From Phreatobacter sp. (GTDB lineage Bacteria > Pseudomonadota > Alphaproteobacteria > Rhizobiales > Phreatobacteraceae), in contig JAIEPJ010000172.1 in assembly GCA_019749835.1 (NCBI GenBank), forward strand, positions 1-47,928: a DNA stretch of 47,928 bases, read 5' to 3'. Numbering within the stretch: position 1 is the first letter of the stretch; each line of letters starts with the position of its first letter. Below the pieces are notes generated by a model, which had not been told where the DNA came from, searched no databases, and saw nothing but the letters and a program-made list of their open reading frames with translations. Positions 15,958-24,435 of the stretch are shown here, piece by piece. The position numbers and the translations under genes were made by a program.

Positions 15958-17436
15958 TCAGCCGTGGTTGATGACGACGGTCTTGGAGGCGGAGAACTCA
16001 TAGAGCGCCTCGAAGCCCTTCTCGCGACCGTGGCCGGATTTCTTGACGCCGCCGAAGGGCAGCTCGATGCCGCCGCCGGCGCCGTAGCCGTTGACGAAGA
16101 CCTGGCCGCAGCGCATGGCGCGGGCCACCCGCATGGAGCGCTTCGCGTCGCGGCTCCAGACGCCGGCCACGAGGCCGAAATCGGTGCCGTTGGCGAGGCG
16201 GACAGCGTCCTCCTCGTCGTCAAAGGGAATGGCAGAGAGGACGGGCCCGAAGACCTCATCGCAGGCGAGGCGGTTCGACCGCGGTACCGGGCCGAACAGC
16301 GTCGGCGCGACGTAGTAGCCGTTCGGCGGCAGGTTTGGCGCGAACTGACCCTCGGCGAGAACGGGAATGCCGTCGGCGCGGGCGCGGGCGAGAAAGTCCT
16401 CGACGCGCTTCTTCTGGCCGGGGGTGATCATCGGGCCGCAGTCGAGGTCCATGTCCCAGGCGCCGACGCGCACGGTGCTGAAGCGCTCGGCGACGCGCGC
16501 CACGAGTTCGTCATAGGCGGGGCGTTCGACCAGCATGCGCGAGCCGGCCGAGCAGGTCTGGCCGGCATTCTGGATGATGGCGTTGACGAGGCTTGGCACC
16601 GCCGCGTCGAAATCGGCGTCCCTGAATACCACCTGGGGCGACTTGCCACCGAGCTCGAGCGTGCAGCCGATATGGTTCTTCGCCGCCGCCGCCTGGATCA
16701 GCGTGCCGACCTCCGGCGAGCCGGTGAAGGAGATGAAATCGATGCCGCGGTGGGAGGAGAGGGCCGCGCCGGCCTCCTCGCCGAGGCCGGTGACGAGGTT
16801 GAGGACTCCCGGCGGGAAGCCGACCTCGAGGGCGAGCTCGCTGATGCGGATGAGCGAGAGACAGGCATCCTCCGCCGGCTTCACCACGCAGGTATTGCCG
16901 CAGGCGAGCGAGGCGGCCACCGACCGGCCGAAGATCTGGGCGGGATAGTTCCACGGGACGATGTGGCCGGTGACGCCGTGCGGATCGCGCACCACGGCGA
17001 CGGTGTAGCCGTTGAGGAACGGGATGGTCTCGCCATGCACCTTGTCGGCGGCGGTGCCGTAGAATTCGAAGTAGCGGGCGGCCGCTGTGATGTCGGCCTT
17101 GCCCTGCCGGGCCGGCTTGCCGGTATCGACGCTCTCGAGGAAGGCAAGCTCGTCATGGTTGGCGAGGATGGCCTCGCCGAGCTTGCAGAGAAGGCGGCCG
17201 CGCTCGGTGGCGGTCATGCGGCTCCAGGGCCCCTCCTCGAAGGCCTTGCGGGCAGCGGCGACGGCCTGGTCGATATCGGCGGCGCCGCTGCGTGGCATCT
17301 GGGTGAGCACGGCACCGTCCGAGGGGCCGATCACGTCGAGGGTGGCGCCGCCGAGCGCGGCGACCGACCGGCCGTCGACGAGATTAAGGAAGCGCGGGGA
17401 CATGGCGCGGGCGGCGGGACTGGTCTGGATGCTCAT
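15958..17436 (-). CDS. NAD(P)-dependent aldehyde dehydrogenase
   Basis: A 492-residue aldehyde dehydrogenase of standard length. Active-site features: PWNYPAQ (oxyanion Asn), catalytic Glu in LELGGKSP, catalytic Cys in NAGQTCSAGSR, the cofactor loop FTGSPEVG, and a C-terminal ELPFGGVKKSG. The start ATG 17436 has GGAAGGGA upstream; the frame stays open above this but without translation signals. It is the first gene of the operon with SDR and XylX-like dehydratase. In a Weimberg-type route the fitting reaction would be alpha-ketoglutarate semialdehyde to alpha-ketoglutarate. Betaine-aldehyde-like or other semialdehyde substrates are possible; the family call is firm, the substrate inferred. 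Confidence 0.92.
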   Translation of the reverse strand: MSIQTSPAARAMSPRFLNLVDGRSVAALGGATLDVIGPSDGAVLTQMPRSGAADIDQAVAAARKAFEEGPWSRMTATERGRLLCKLGEAILANHDELAFLESVDTGKPARQGKADITAAARYFEFYGTAADKVHGETIPFLNGYTVAVVRDPHGVTGHIVPWNYPAQIFGRSVAASLACGNTCVVKPAEDACLSLIRISELALEVGFPPGVLNLVTGLGEEAGAALSSHRGIDFISFTGSPEVGTLIQAAAAKNHIGCTLELGGKSPQVVFRDADFDAAVPSLVNAIIQNAGQTCSAGSRMLVERPAYDELVARVAERFSTVRVGAWDMDLDCGPMITPGQKKRVEDFLARARADGIPVLAEGQFAPNLPPNGYYVAPTLFGPVPRSNRLACDEVFGPVLSAIPFDDEEDAVRLANGTDFGLVAGVWSRDAKRSMRVARAMRCGQVFVNGYGAGGGIELPFGGVKKSGHGREKGFEALYEFSASKTVVINHG

Positions 17437-17566
17437 GGTCTTCCCTTCCGAGCGGTGGTCGGCCTCGGGCCGCGGCAAATCGGGCCGGCACGCTAGCCTC
17501 TCGGCCCCATCTTCCGAAAGAGGGGCACCGCATGGGAGCCCTTCCGCGGCGCCATCGGGGCTGTGT

Positions 17567-18238
17567 TCAGAAGCGCGCGGCGATCTGGGCGAGGCCAAGA
17601 ACGCCGCCGATCCCGACCCCGATGCCGAGCAGGAACAGCACGAAGGCGCCCAGACCCGAGAATCGGACGCCCTGCCGGGGTGCGGGCGCCGCGGCGGGTG
17701 GCGGTGTCGTCTCCGACCTCGCGGCGGCCGCGCCGGCCAAGGTCTGTGCCGCTTCTGGCGGGCCGATTCCCTGCATCGCGGCGGCAAAAACAGGAGGCAG
17801 ATCGGCCGGGGGCAGGGCGGGGGCGAGATCCGTCGAGGCCGGCGGCAAGGCCAGGAGGCGCTCGCGCTCGATCAGCCTGCGGGCGATATAGGCGGTGACG
17901 CGGTCGACGACGGCGGCAACGTCAGGGCTCTCGACCATGACGCGGCGGCCCTCGCGCGTGTCCTGCAGGAATCGGTAGCTGCGCTTGTCGCGCGCCATCT
18001 CGACAAAGGCGATCATGTCGATCCACAGGCGCGGAGTCGCGCCGGGCGTCACCGCGACGTCGAACAGGTCGACCCCCCGGGGCACATCGGCGAGCATCGG
18101 CTTCAGCCGATCGTGCAGGATGTCGAGCCGGGCGATGTCGGCCTCGCGCAGGGCGACCACCACGCCGGTGCGCTCGGCCTCGTCGATGCGGATGGCGCGG
18201 ATCGTATCGGTCAGGCTGGGGACGGGCTTGGGGTCCAT
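17567..18238 (-). CDS. Hypothetical protein with C-terminal membrane anchor
   Basis: A 223-residue protein of unknown family. ATG 18238 has GAGG five nt upstream. Residues 1-135 form a mixed globular domain (LWIDMIAFVEMARDKRSYRFLQDTREGRRVMVES). Then comes a Pro/Ala-rich linker (about 136-195) and a single hydrophobic helix near the end (GLGAFVLFLLGIGVGIGGVLGLAQI, about 195-219). There is no signal peptide, so the soluble domain should face the cytosol with a tail anchor in the inner membrane. It stands alone: 130 nt lie between it and the aldehyde dehydrogenase start, and it is divergent from the outer-membrane protein gene. I see no catalytic motif. Confidence 0.75.
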   Translation of the reverse strand: MDPKPVPSLTDTIRAIRIDEAERTGVVVALREADIARLDILHDRLKPMLADVPRGVDLFDVAVTPGATPRLWIDMIAFVEMARDKRSYRFLQDTREGRRVMVESPDVAAVVDRVTAYIARRLIERERLLALPPASTDLAPALPPADLPPVFAAAMQGIGPPEAAQTLAGAAAARSETTPPPAAAPAPRQGVRFSGLGAFVLFLLGIGVGIGGVLGLAQIAARF

Positions 18239-18696
18239 GGGAACCTCGCGGATGGATGGCCGGCGGGACCGGCTTGGTTAACCGCATTTAAGCATGTCCA
18301 CAGGGCTGTCCCAAATCGATGGTGGGATAAGCCCGGCGAGCGGCGAGCCGCCCCGCGATGCTACGCTGGCCGCTCCCGCCTTCCGTCTGGTCGGGATGCT
18401 GTCCGCCTGTTACCGCGTACTTGTGGTCTCCTATCGTTCTCTTCAGTCAAGCGGTGGTTTATTCGCATAATTTTCTATGTCATTACAGATCATGCACGGC
18501 GTCTGAAGGTCTATTGCGCCATCGTAACGCCTTTCTGTCCCAGGCTACCGGAGTACGAAATCTCGTATACCGTGGTTTTTTGCGCCCGTGCGACGTCGCA
18601 ATTGCTTTGTTCTTTTGGGAACCGATTTGGGAGGGAGGGGTTCTGAACTCTGGTAGCCGGGGTCTTCGTCCTCAGGCTCTTCAAGGGACGACACAT
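18239..18696. other. Long intergenic region before the outer membrane protein gene
   Basis: This 458-nt gap holds no supported gene, although the OMP frame is open well upstream; that part lacks a start with a ribosome-binding site. Composition is AT-richer from 18410 to 18640 than the surrounding genes, as expected for promoters and a long leader. A promoter-like element at 18618-18642 is listed separately. TTAA-N6-TTAA near 18280 misses the CtrA spacing by one base. Confidence 0.5.
18618..18642 (+). promoter_or_regulatory. Possible EcfG-type general-stress promoter for the OMP gene
   Basis: GGAAC at 18618-18622 and GGTT at 18639-18642 are separated by 16 nt. The general-stress sigma factor EcfG of alphaproteobacteria is known to use GGAAC-N16/17-CGTT, so only one base differs. 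Transcription would start near 18648, giving a leader of about 49 nt before ATG 18697. Confidence 0.35.
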
Positions 18697-19455
18697 ATGA
18701 AAAAGCTCCTCCTTGCCGGCGTCGCCGCCGCCACGCTCTCCACCGCCGCCATCTCCTCCGGTGCGCTGGCCGCCGATATCGGTGCGCCGCGTCTGGCGGT
18801 GTCCGAAACCATCATCGTGCCCGCCGCGTTCACCTGGACCGGCTTCTATGGCGGCATCCATGTCGGCTACGGCTGGGGCCGTTCCAACTGGACCTTCCAG
18901 CCTCCCGGCAGTTCCACATCGCCCTCCACCAATGGTGTGTTCGGTGGTGGCCAGATCGGCTACAACTTCCAGATCAACAACATGGTGCTTGGCATCGAGG
19001 GCGACGCCTCGGCGGCCGATCTCAGCGGCTGGCGGGCCTGCCCGAACGCTGCCTTCACCTGTGCCTCGCGGGCGAACTTCCTGGGAACGATCCGCGGCCG
19101 CGTCGGCTATGCCTGGGATCGGACGCTGATCTATGCCACGGGCGGCGTCGCCTTCGGTACGTTCCGCCACCGTACCTATGATGCGGCAACGGTCACGCAG
19201 GTCGGATCCTTCAGCAATTCGCGTGTCGGTTACGCGCTGGGTGCAGGCCTGGAATATGCCTGGACGCCGAATGTGACGACGAAGCTCGAATACATGTACT
19301 ACGACTTCGGCTCCTCCACCCAGCAGGCGGGCCTCGGTTCGCTCGATCCGACCGGCTTTGCCAGCACGCGCATCCGCAACGACGTCCATACCGTCAAGAT
19401 CGGCCTGAACTACCTGTTCTCGACGGGTCCGGGTGCTGTGGTTTCGCGCTACTGA
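18697..19455 (+). CDS. Outer membrane beta-barrel protein (Omp25/RopB-like porin family)
   Basis: A 252-residue protein. The start ATG 18697 has AAGGGA nearby and begins a clear Sec signal peptide (MKKLLLAGVAAATLSTAAIS...ALA, cleavage about residue 25). The mature part has the WTGFYGGIHVGYGWG opening and alternating amphipathic strands (GVFGGGQIGYNFQ, FLGTIRGRVGYAWDRTLIYATGGVAFG, VGYALGAGLEYAWTPNVTTKLEYMYYDFG). It ends in a strand closing near the C-terminus. This is the OmpA-like/Omp25 barrel family abundant in rhizobia and Brucella, structural in the outer membrane. A terminator follows. The gene is monocistronic. Confidence 0.92.
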   Translation: MKKLLLAGVAAATLSTAAISSGALAADIGAPRLAVSETIIVPAAFTWTGFYGGIHVGYGWGRSNWTFQPPGSSTSPSTNGVFGGGQIGYNFQINNMVLGIEGDASAADLSGWRACPNAAFTCASRANFLGTIRGRVGYAWDRTLIYATGGVAFGTFRHRTYDAATVTQVGSFSNSRVGYALGAGLEYAWTPNVTTKLEYMYYDFGSSTQQAGLGSLDPTGFASTRIRNDVHTVKIGLNYLFSTGPGAVVSRY

Positions 19456-19482
19456 GCACCAGCCTCGACGCATGGCGCGAGA

Positions 19483-19506
19483 GGGTCGCCACCGGCGGCC
19501 CTTTTT
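19483..19506 (+). terminator. Rho-independent terminator of the OMP gene
   Basis: GGGTCGCC (19483-19490) pairs with GGCGGCCC (19494-19501) with one G-U pair and a 3-nt loop, followed by five T. It sits 27 nt after the OMP stop and just before the convergent trmL stop. Confidence 0.85.
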
Positions 19507-19510
19507 CGTC

Positions 19511-19975
19511 TCAGCCCATCGGGAAAGCAGCCAGTTGCCGCAAAGCCTCGCCGGTCACCATGGCGGTGGCAACCGCGACGTTGAGCGAGCGCAGGCCGGG
19601 ACGCATGGGCACGACGATGCGAGCATCGGCGACCTCGTGGACGGCTTGCGGTACACCGGCCGATTCGCGCCCTGCCATCAGCAAGTCGCCGGGCCTGAAG
19701 GTGAATTCGGTGTAGGGACGCGCGCCCTGCGTGGTCATCAGCACCAGCCTGCGACCGTCTTGCCGCCGCCAGGCGTCGAAGGACGCCATGTCGTCATGGC
19801 GTTTCCAGGCGACATGGTCGAGATAATCCATGCCCGAGCGACGAAAAGCCTTGTCGGAGACCGGGAAACCGGCAGGCTCGATGATGTCGACGTCGATGCC
19901 GAGACAAGCAGCTAGCCGGAGGATGGTGCCAGTGTTCTGGGCGATGTCGGGTTGGTAGAGAGCAATGCGGATCAT
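19511..19975 (-). CDS. trmL: tRNA (cytidine(34)-2'-O)-methyltransferase TrmL
   Basis: A 154-residue SPOUT methyltransferase. The start MIRIALYQPDIAQNTGTILR is the TrmL opening, with Asn for the family motif 1. The knot region contains MAGRESAGVP and MRPGLRSLNVAVATAM, the SAM-binding trefoil motifs. Length equals Escherichia coli TrmL (about 157). It methylates the 2'-O of the wobble C or cmnm5U in tRNA-Leu. ATG 19975 is chosen because conserved sequence begins there; an earlier in-frame ATG at 20023 adds an unconserved leader. The gene is monocistronic, convergent with the OMP gene and divergent from the bc1 operon. Confidence 0.92.
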   Translation of the reverse strand: MIRIALYQPDIAQNTGTILRLAACLGIDVDIIEPAGFPVSDKAFRRSGMDYLDHVAWKRHDDMASFDAWRRQDGRRLVLMTTQGARPYTEFTFRPGDLLMAGRESAGVPQAVHEVADARIVVPMRPGLRSLNVAVATAMVTGEALRQLAAFPMG

Positions 19976-20285
19976 CGATCCAGAGTGACCCACAGTTTTT
20001 CTGTACGGAAGACCCCGCGTCACGGTTCACCGCTCATACGAAGGTGCTGTGCGGCGCAATGCCATGTTCACAACCGCACACTGGACATCACCTTATAACG
20101 GTGCGAATAAGCGGCGCCGATCATGGTTCCCGCGCGGATTCCACCAAGCCCTCGGGCTATTTCGGCGTGGCGGCGCCGCCCCTGAAGGCTGCCGCGCGCC
20201 GGATCAGGTGGCGCGGTTGCGCTCCGCGCGCGATCGGCGCGATCTGGTCCCCATGACGGGCCGACGAGCGAAAGGACGAAGAGAA
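19976..20285. other. Divergent promoter region, trmL / bc1 operon
   Basis: A 310-nt gap before the Rieske gene. The Rieske frame is open back to 20049, but that part is Arg-rich, unconserved and lacks a ribosome-binding site, so it is probably the leader of the bc1 operon. An AT-rich patch (CCTTATAACGG near 20091) may be a -10 region, but I cannot assign a matching -35. Confidence 0.45.
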
Positions 20286-20831
20286 GTGGCAAGCGTTCAA
20301 CATTCCGAGGGTGATCGCCGCGATTTCCTCTATCTGGCGACCGGGGCGACCGCAGCCATCGGCGTCGGTGCGGCGATCTGGCCCTTCATCAGCCAATTGG
20401 CTCCTGATGCTGGCACGATCGCTGCCGGCGCGCCGATCGAGATCGATCTCGCCGCGATTCCCGATGGCGGCCAGATCAAGATCCTGTGGCGCGGCAAACC
20501 CTATTTCGTCCGCAACCGCACCGATGCCGAGATCAAGGCTGCCGTCGACGTCAACGTGGCTACGCTGCGCGATCCGCAGCCCGACGCGGCGCGCGTTAAG
20601 GAGGGCCGTGCCAAGTGGCTGGTCATCGCCGCCAACTGCACCCATCTCGGCTGCGTGCCGCTCGGCAACCAGGGTGACTATGGCGGCTGGTTCTGCCCGT
20701 GCCACGGCTCTCACTTCGACACGTCTGGCCGTATCCGCAAGGGTCCCGCCCCGACCAACCTTCCCGTTCCGCAGTACACCTTCATCAGCGACACGCGCAT
20801 CCGCATCACGGGTGCGGCGGCGACCGTCTGA
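20286..20831 (+). CDS. petA: Ubiquinol-cytochrome c reductase iron-sulfur (Rieske) subunit
   Basis: A 181-residue Rieske protein of the bc1 complex, inner membrane with the cluster domain in the periplasm. Twin-arginine motif and single helix near the N-terminus: [20 protein letters not shown]. Cluster ligands: CTHLGC and CPCHGSHFD. The first Cys/His pair and second Cys/His pair are intact, as are the disulphide cysteines. GTG 20286 is preferred because the short acidic stretch before RRDF matches known family starts; ATG 20253 is in frame and would add 11 basic residues. It is the first gene of petABC and takes electrons from ubiquinol to cytochrome c1. Confidence 0.95.
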   Translation: MASVQHSEGDRRDFLYLATGATAAIGVGAAIWPFISQLAPDAGTIAAGAPIEIDLAAIPDGGQIKILWRGKPYFVRNRTDAEIKAAVDVNVATLRDPQPDAARVKEGRAKWLVIAANCTHLGCVPLGNQGDYGGWFCPCHGSHFDTSGRIRKGPAPTNLPVPQYTFISDTRIRITGAAATV

Positions 20832-20857
20832 CGCCCGGATCCAGAGGTAACTCGACC

Positions 20858-22174
20858 ATGCAGGGTCATTCGCACTACGTACCGACGTCGGGCATTGGCA
20901 AGTGGATGGACTCCCGTCTGCCCGTGCCGAGGCTGGTCTATGACAGCTTCATTGCCTATCCGGTGCCCAAGAACCTCAACTACTTCTACACGTTCGGCGC
21001 CATCCTCTCTTTCATGCTGGTGTCCCAGATCGTCACCGGCGTGGTGCTGGCGATGCACTACACCGCCCATGTCGACCTCGCCTTCAACTCGATCGAGAAG
21101 ATGATGCGCGACGTCAATTACGGCTGGATGCTGCGTTATCTGCACGCCAATGGCGCTTCGATGTTCTTCGTCGCCGTCTACGTCCACATGTTCCGTGGCC
21201 TCTATTACGGGTCCTACAAGGCGCCGCGCGAGGTCCTCTGGATTCTCGGCGTCATCATCTACCTCCTGATGATGGCCACCGCCTTCCTCGGCTATGTTCT
21301 GCCATGGGGCCAGATGTCCCTGTGGGGCGCCGTCGTCATCACCAACCTGTTCTCGGCGATCCCGCTGGTCGGTCCGACCGTGGTCGAGTTCCTGTGGGGC
21401 GGCTATTCGGTCGACAATCCGACGCTGAACCGCTTCTTCTCGCTGCATTACCTGCTGCCGTTCATGATCGCTGGCGTCGTCGTGCTGCACGTCTGGGCGC
21501 TGCACGTCACCGGCCAGAACAATCCGACCGGCGTCGAGGTGAAAGACATCAAGAAGGACACCGTGCCCTTCACCCCTTACGCGACGATCAAGGACGCGGT
21601 GGGCCTCGTCTTCTTCCTGATCCTGTTCATGTGGTTTGCCTTCTTCCAGCCGACCTATCTCGGCCATGCGGTGAACTTCGTGCCGGCCGATCCGCTGGTG
21701 ACGCCGCCGCACATCGTGCCGGAATGGTACTTCCTGCCCTTCTACGCGATCCTCCGGGCCATCACCTTCGACATCAACCTGATCATCTTCACGATCCCGT
21801 CGAAGCTCGGCGGCGTGCTGGCCATGTTCGCGGCCATCGCGGTGCTGGCCTTTCTGCCCTGGCTCGATACCTCGAAGGTGAAGTCAACGGCCTACCGGCC
21901 CATGCACAAGCAGTTCTTCTGGGCCTTCGTCGCGGTCTGCTTGATCCTCGGCTGGCTCGGTTCCAAGCCTGCCGAATACCCCTACACGGTGTTGTCGCTG
22001 ATCTTCACCGGCCTGTACTTCGCCTATTTCCTCGTCGTCCTGCCGCTTCTCGGCCTGTTCGAGACGCCCCGCAAGCTCCCGGCCTCTATCGCCGACTCGG
22101 TGCTGGGCAAGGTGCGGTCGGGTGGCGCGCCGGTCACGGCAGGGGCTGCGGCAGCACCGCAGACCAAGGGCTGA
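20858..22174 (+). CDS. petB: Cytochrome b subunit of the bc1 complex
   Basis: A 438-residue integral membrane cytochrome b, 26 nt after the Rieske gene, ATG preceded by AGAGGT. Two bis-His haem pairs are visible: in the second helix ([28 protein letters not shown]) and the fourth ([21 protein letters not shown]). The Qo-site PEWY motif occurs in [17 protein letters not shown]. The length and eight-helix layout fit the full-length proteobacterial cytochrome b. In some relatives (Bradyrhizobium) b and c1 are made as one fused fbcH product; here they are separate genes. The C-terminal tail is short and Ala-rich. Confidence 0.96.
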   Translation: MQGHSHYVPTSGIGKWMDSRLPVPRLVYDSFIAYPVPKNLNYFYTFGAILSFMLVSQIVTGVVLAMHYTAHVDLAFNSIEKMMRDVNYGWMLRYLHANGASMFFVAVYVHMFRGLYYGSYKAPREVLWILGVIIYLLMMATAFLGYVLPWGQMSLWGAVVITNLFSAIPLVGPTVVEFLWGGYSVDNPTLNRFFSLHYLLPFMIAGVVVLHVWALHVTGQNNPTGVEVKDIKKDTVPFTPYATIKDAVGLVFFLILFMWFAFFQPTYLGHAVNFVPADPLVTPPHIVPEWYFLPFYAILRAITFDINLIIFTIPSKLGGVLAMFAAIAVLAFLPWLDTSKVKSTAYRPMHKQFFWAFVAVCLILGWLGSKPAEYPYTVLSLIFTGLYFAYFLVVLPLLGLFETPRKLPASIADSVLGKVRSGGAPVTAGAAAAPQTKG

Positions 22175-22200
22175 GGCGAGAGAGAGATTAAGGAACCACG

Positions 22201-23040
22201 ATGATGAAGCGTTTCTCTCTCCGCATGGCAACGGCCGGGCTTGCAGGCCTGGTCATCGCCTCGATCGGCCCCGCACAGGCCGCCGAGCAGGTTGCTCCGC
22301 CGCGCTTTAACTGGGCGTCGTCCGGCATCTTCGGCACCTTCGACCGGGCCCAGCTCCAGCGCGGCTTCCAGGTCTACAAGGAGGCCTGCGCCGCCTGCCA
22401 CAGCATCAACCTGATGTCGTTCCGCAACCTCGCCCAGCCGGGCGGGCCGGAATTCCCGACTGCGCAGGCGGCAGCCATCGCGGCCGACTGGATGCACAAG
22501 GTGCGCGAGATCGGCGATGACGGTCAGCCCACCGAGCGCACGCCGCGCCTGGCGGACCGGATCCCCGGTCCTTTCGCCAACAAGAAGGCCGCCGAGGCTG
22601 CCCATGGCGGCAAGGCACCGCCGGACCTGTCACTGATGCCGCGGGCGCGCTCCTATGAGCGCGGCTTCCCCTGGTTCCTGACCGATATCTTCACGCTCTA
22701 TCAGGAGCACGGCGCCGACTATGTGAAGGCCTTCCTGACGGGCTACGAGGAAGGCAAGGAGACCCCGCCGGGGACGCACTACAACAAGTATTACCCCGGC
22801 AATTTCGTCGCCATGCCGAATGTCCTCCAGGACGGCATGGTGACCTATTCGGATGGGTCGCCGCAGACGGCCAAGCAATATGCCGCCGACGTCACCGCCT
22901 TCCTGATGTGGACGGCGGAGCCGCACATGGAGCAGCGCAAGCGCATCGGCTTCCAGGTGCTGCTGTTCCTGCTGGTCCTCGGCGGCCTGACGTACTTCAC
23001 CAAGAAGAAGGTCTGGAAGAATGTCGAGGGGCACGCCTGA
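22201..23040 (+). CDS. petC: Cytochrome c1 of the bc1 complex
   Basis: A 279-residue cytochrome c1, 26 nt after petB. It has a Sec signal peptide (MMKRFSLRMATAGLAGLVIASIGPAQAA), the c-type haem motif CAACH at about residues 64-68, a plausible axial Met in NFVAMPNVLQDGMV, and a C-terminal membrane anchor (IGFQVLLFLLVLGGLTYFTKKKVW). The soluble domain lies in the periplasm and passes electrons to cytochrome c. ATG ATG at the start leaves a one-residue ambiguity. A strong terminator closes the operon. Confidence 0.96.
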   Translation: MMKRFSLRMATAGLAGLVIASIGPAQAAEQVAPPRFNWASSGIFGTFDRAQLQRGFQVYKEACAACHSINLMSFRNLAQPGGPEFPTAQAAAIAADWMHKVREIGDDGQPTERTPRLADRIPGPFANKKAAEAAHGGKAPPDLSLMPRARSYERGFPWFLTDIFTLYQEHGADYVKAFLTGYEEGKETPPGTHYNKYYPGNFVAMPNVLQDGMVTYSDGSPQTAKQYAADVTAFLMWTAEPHMEQRKRIGFQVLLFLLVLGGLTYFTKKKVWKNVEGHA

Positions 23041-23070
23041 GGCGTAACGCTGCGCCGGTGACTTGACGAA

Positions 23071-23093
23071 GGGCCGCGTGAGCGGCCCTTTTT
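23071..23093 (+). terminator. Rho-independent terminator of the petABC operon
   Basis: GGGCCGC (23071-23077), loop GTGA, GCGGCCC (23082-23088), then five T. It lies 30 nt after the cytochrome c1 stop and separates the bc1 operon from mtnP. Confidence 0.9.
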
Positions 23094-23182
23094 CATGGGG
23101 CAAGCCTCGTAACGTCATGCAGCCTTCGCACGAATCCGGTGCGTGCGGAACGAAAGCTAGGCACCGGACAGGGAGATGCAGG

Positions 23183-24058
23183 ATGACCAGAGCCGTACTC
23201 GGCGTGATCGGAGGCTCCGGCATCTATGACCTGCCGGGTCTCGAAGGGCTCGAGGAGATCGCCGTGTCCTCGCCCTGGGGCGAGGCCTCAGACGTCCTGC
23301 GCCGCGGGCGGATCGGCGCCACCGAGATCGTCTTCCTGCCGCGGCACGGCCGGGGGCATCGCTTCAGCCCGTCCGACATCAACTACCGCGCCAATATCGA
23401 CGTGATGAAGCGGGCCGGGGTCACCGACCTCGTGTCGCTATCGGCGGTGGGCTCGTTCAAGGGCGATCTGCCGCCCGGCCATTTCGTGCTGGCGGACCAG
23501 TTCGTCGACCGGACTTATCTCCGCCCGTCGAGCTTCTTCGGCAAGGGCTGCGTCGCCCATGTGGCCTTTTCCCATCCGGTCGCGCCGCTGCTGCAGAAGC
23601 GGCTGGCGGCGGCGGCCGAGGCGGAGGGCATTGCCCACCAGATCGGTGGCACGGCGGTGTGCATGGAGGGACCGGCCTTCTCCACCCTGGCCGAGAGCCT
23701 GTTCCACAAGGGCCAGGGATGGGACCTGATCGGGATGACCTCCATGCCCGAGGCCAAGCTCGCCCGCGAGGCAGAGATCTCCTATGCCTTCGTCGGCATG
23801 GTGACGGATTTCGATGCCTGGCACGAGGAGGTGGGCCCGGTGGACGTCTCTCAGGTGATCCACCACCTGCATTCCAACGCCGACAAGGGCCGCCGTCTCG
23901 TGGCGCGGCTCGCCCGCGACTTTCCCGCCGCGCACGAGCCCTGTCCGATCCATTCCGACCGGGCGCTCGAACACGCCATCATCACCGCTGCCGAACACCG
24001 TGACCCGGCACTCGTGGCCAAGCTTGACGCCGTGGCCGGCCGCGTTCTGGCGCGCTGA
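23183..24058 (+). CDS. mtnP: S-methyl-5'-thioadenosine phosphorylase
   Basis: A 291-residue member of the MTAP/PNP family. Motifs: VIGGSGIYDLPG (phosphate loop), LPRHGRGHRFSPSDINYRAN, CMEGPAFSTLAES, and IGMTSMPEAKLAREAEI with the base/ribose contacts. The GMTSMPEA form (not GMSTVPE) and DFDAW later favour methylthioadenosine over inosine or guanosine. It splits MTA, the by-product of polyamine (and acyl-homoserine-lactone) synthesis, into adenine and methylthioribose-1-phosphate. ATG 23183 has GGGAG upstream; earlier in-frame starts overlap the bc1 terminator. The apt gene, which recycles adenine, lies 377 nt downstream on the same strand. Confidence 0.93.
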   Translation: MTRAVLGVIGGSGIYDLPGLEGLEEIAVSSPWGEASDVLRRGRIGATEIVFLPRHGRGHRFSPSDINYRANIDVMKRAGVTDLVSLSAVGSFKGDLPPGHFVLADQFVDRTYLRPSSFFGKGCVAHVAFSHPVAPLLQKRLAAAAEAEGIAHQIGGTAVCMEGPAFSTLAESLFHKGQGWDLIGMTSMPEAKLAREAEISYAFVGMVTDFDAWHEEVGPVDVSQVIHHLHSNADKGRRLVARLARDFPAAHEPCPIHSDRALEHAIITAAEHRDPALVAKLDAVAGRVLAR

Positions 24059-24062
24059 GGCG

Positions 24063-24299
24063 TCAGAGCCAGCCGAAGGGGCCGCCGAAATAGCCGTGGC
24101 GCCAGGCTCCGAAACCCCAGAAGAAGATGGCGCCGACCAGGTTGAGGATAAGAGCCACCGCGATGAAGGCGGGAATGGCCGCCAGCGCCGCCTTGAAGAA
24201 GAAGCCGACCAGCCGGGTGAATGGCACGTCGATGGCGGTGACGGTGATCGGGGTCGGCTGGTAGGGGGCCGGGCCGGCCGGTGCCTGCGGCATGGTCAT
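24063..24299 (-). CDS. Small membrane protein, unknown
   Basis: A 78-residue protein on the strand opposite to mtnP and apt. ATG 24299 has GGAGAG upstream; ATG 24293 is a less likely alternative. The N-terminal 30 residues are Pro-rich, then a strongly hydrophobic hairpin-like stretch (LVGFFFKAALAAIPAFIAVALILNLVGAIFFWGFGAW) spans the membrane once or twice, and a short GGPFGWL tail follows. I do not recognise the family. It is convergent with mtnP (4 nt between stops) and divergent from apt. The coherent hydrophobic profile and ribosome-binding site support a real gene. Confidence 0.7.
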   Translation of the reverse strand: MTMPQAPAGPAPYQPTPITVTAIDVPFTRLVGFFFKAALAAIPAFIAVALILNLVGAIFFWGFGAWRHGYFGGPFGWL

Positions 24300-24435
24300 C
24301 GTGTCTCTCCATCGTCCTGGTTCGGCATTGCCGCGCCGTGGTCCGGCGGGTTTGCGTATGCGCTAGAGTTAGAAGCGGCGCCGACGCGGCGCCAATGAAT
24401 TCGCGGTAAGGTTTCGCCGCCGACGGAGGGACAGC

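Noticed and set aside
18278-18295. TTAA-N6-TTAA near-match to a CtrA box
   Set aside because: Spacing is one base short of the required seven; CtrA sites are spacing-sensitive.
20049-20285. N-terminal extension of the Rieske protein
   Set aside because: The added residues are unconserved and Arg-rich, no ribosome-binding site precedes them, and the twin-arginine leader normally lies close to the start.
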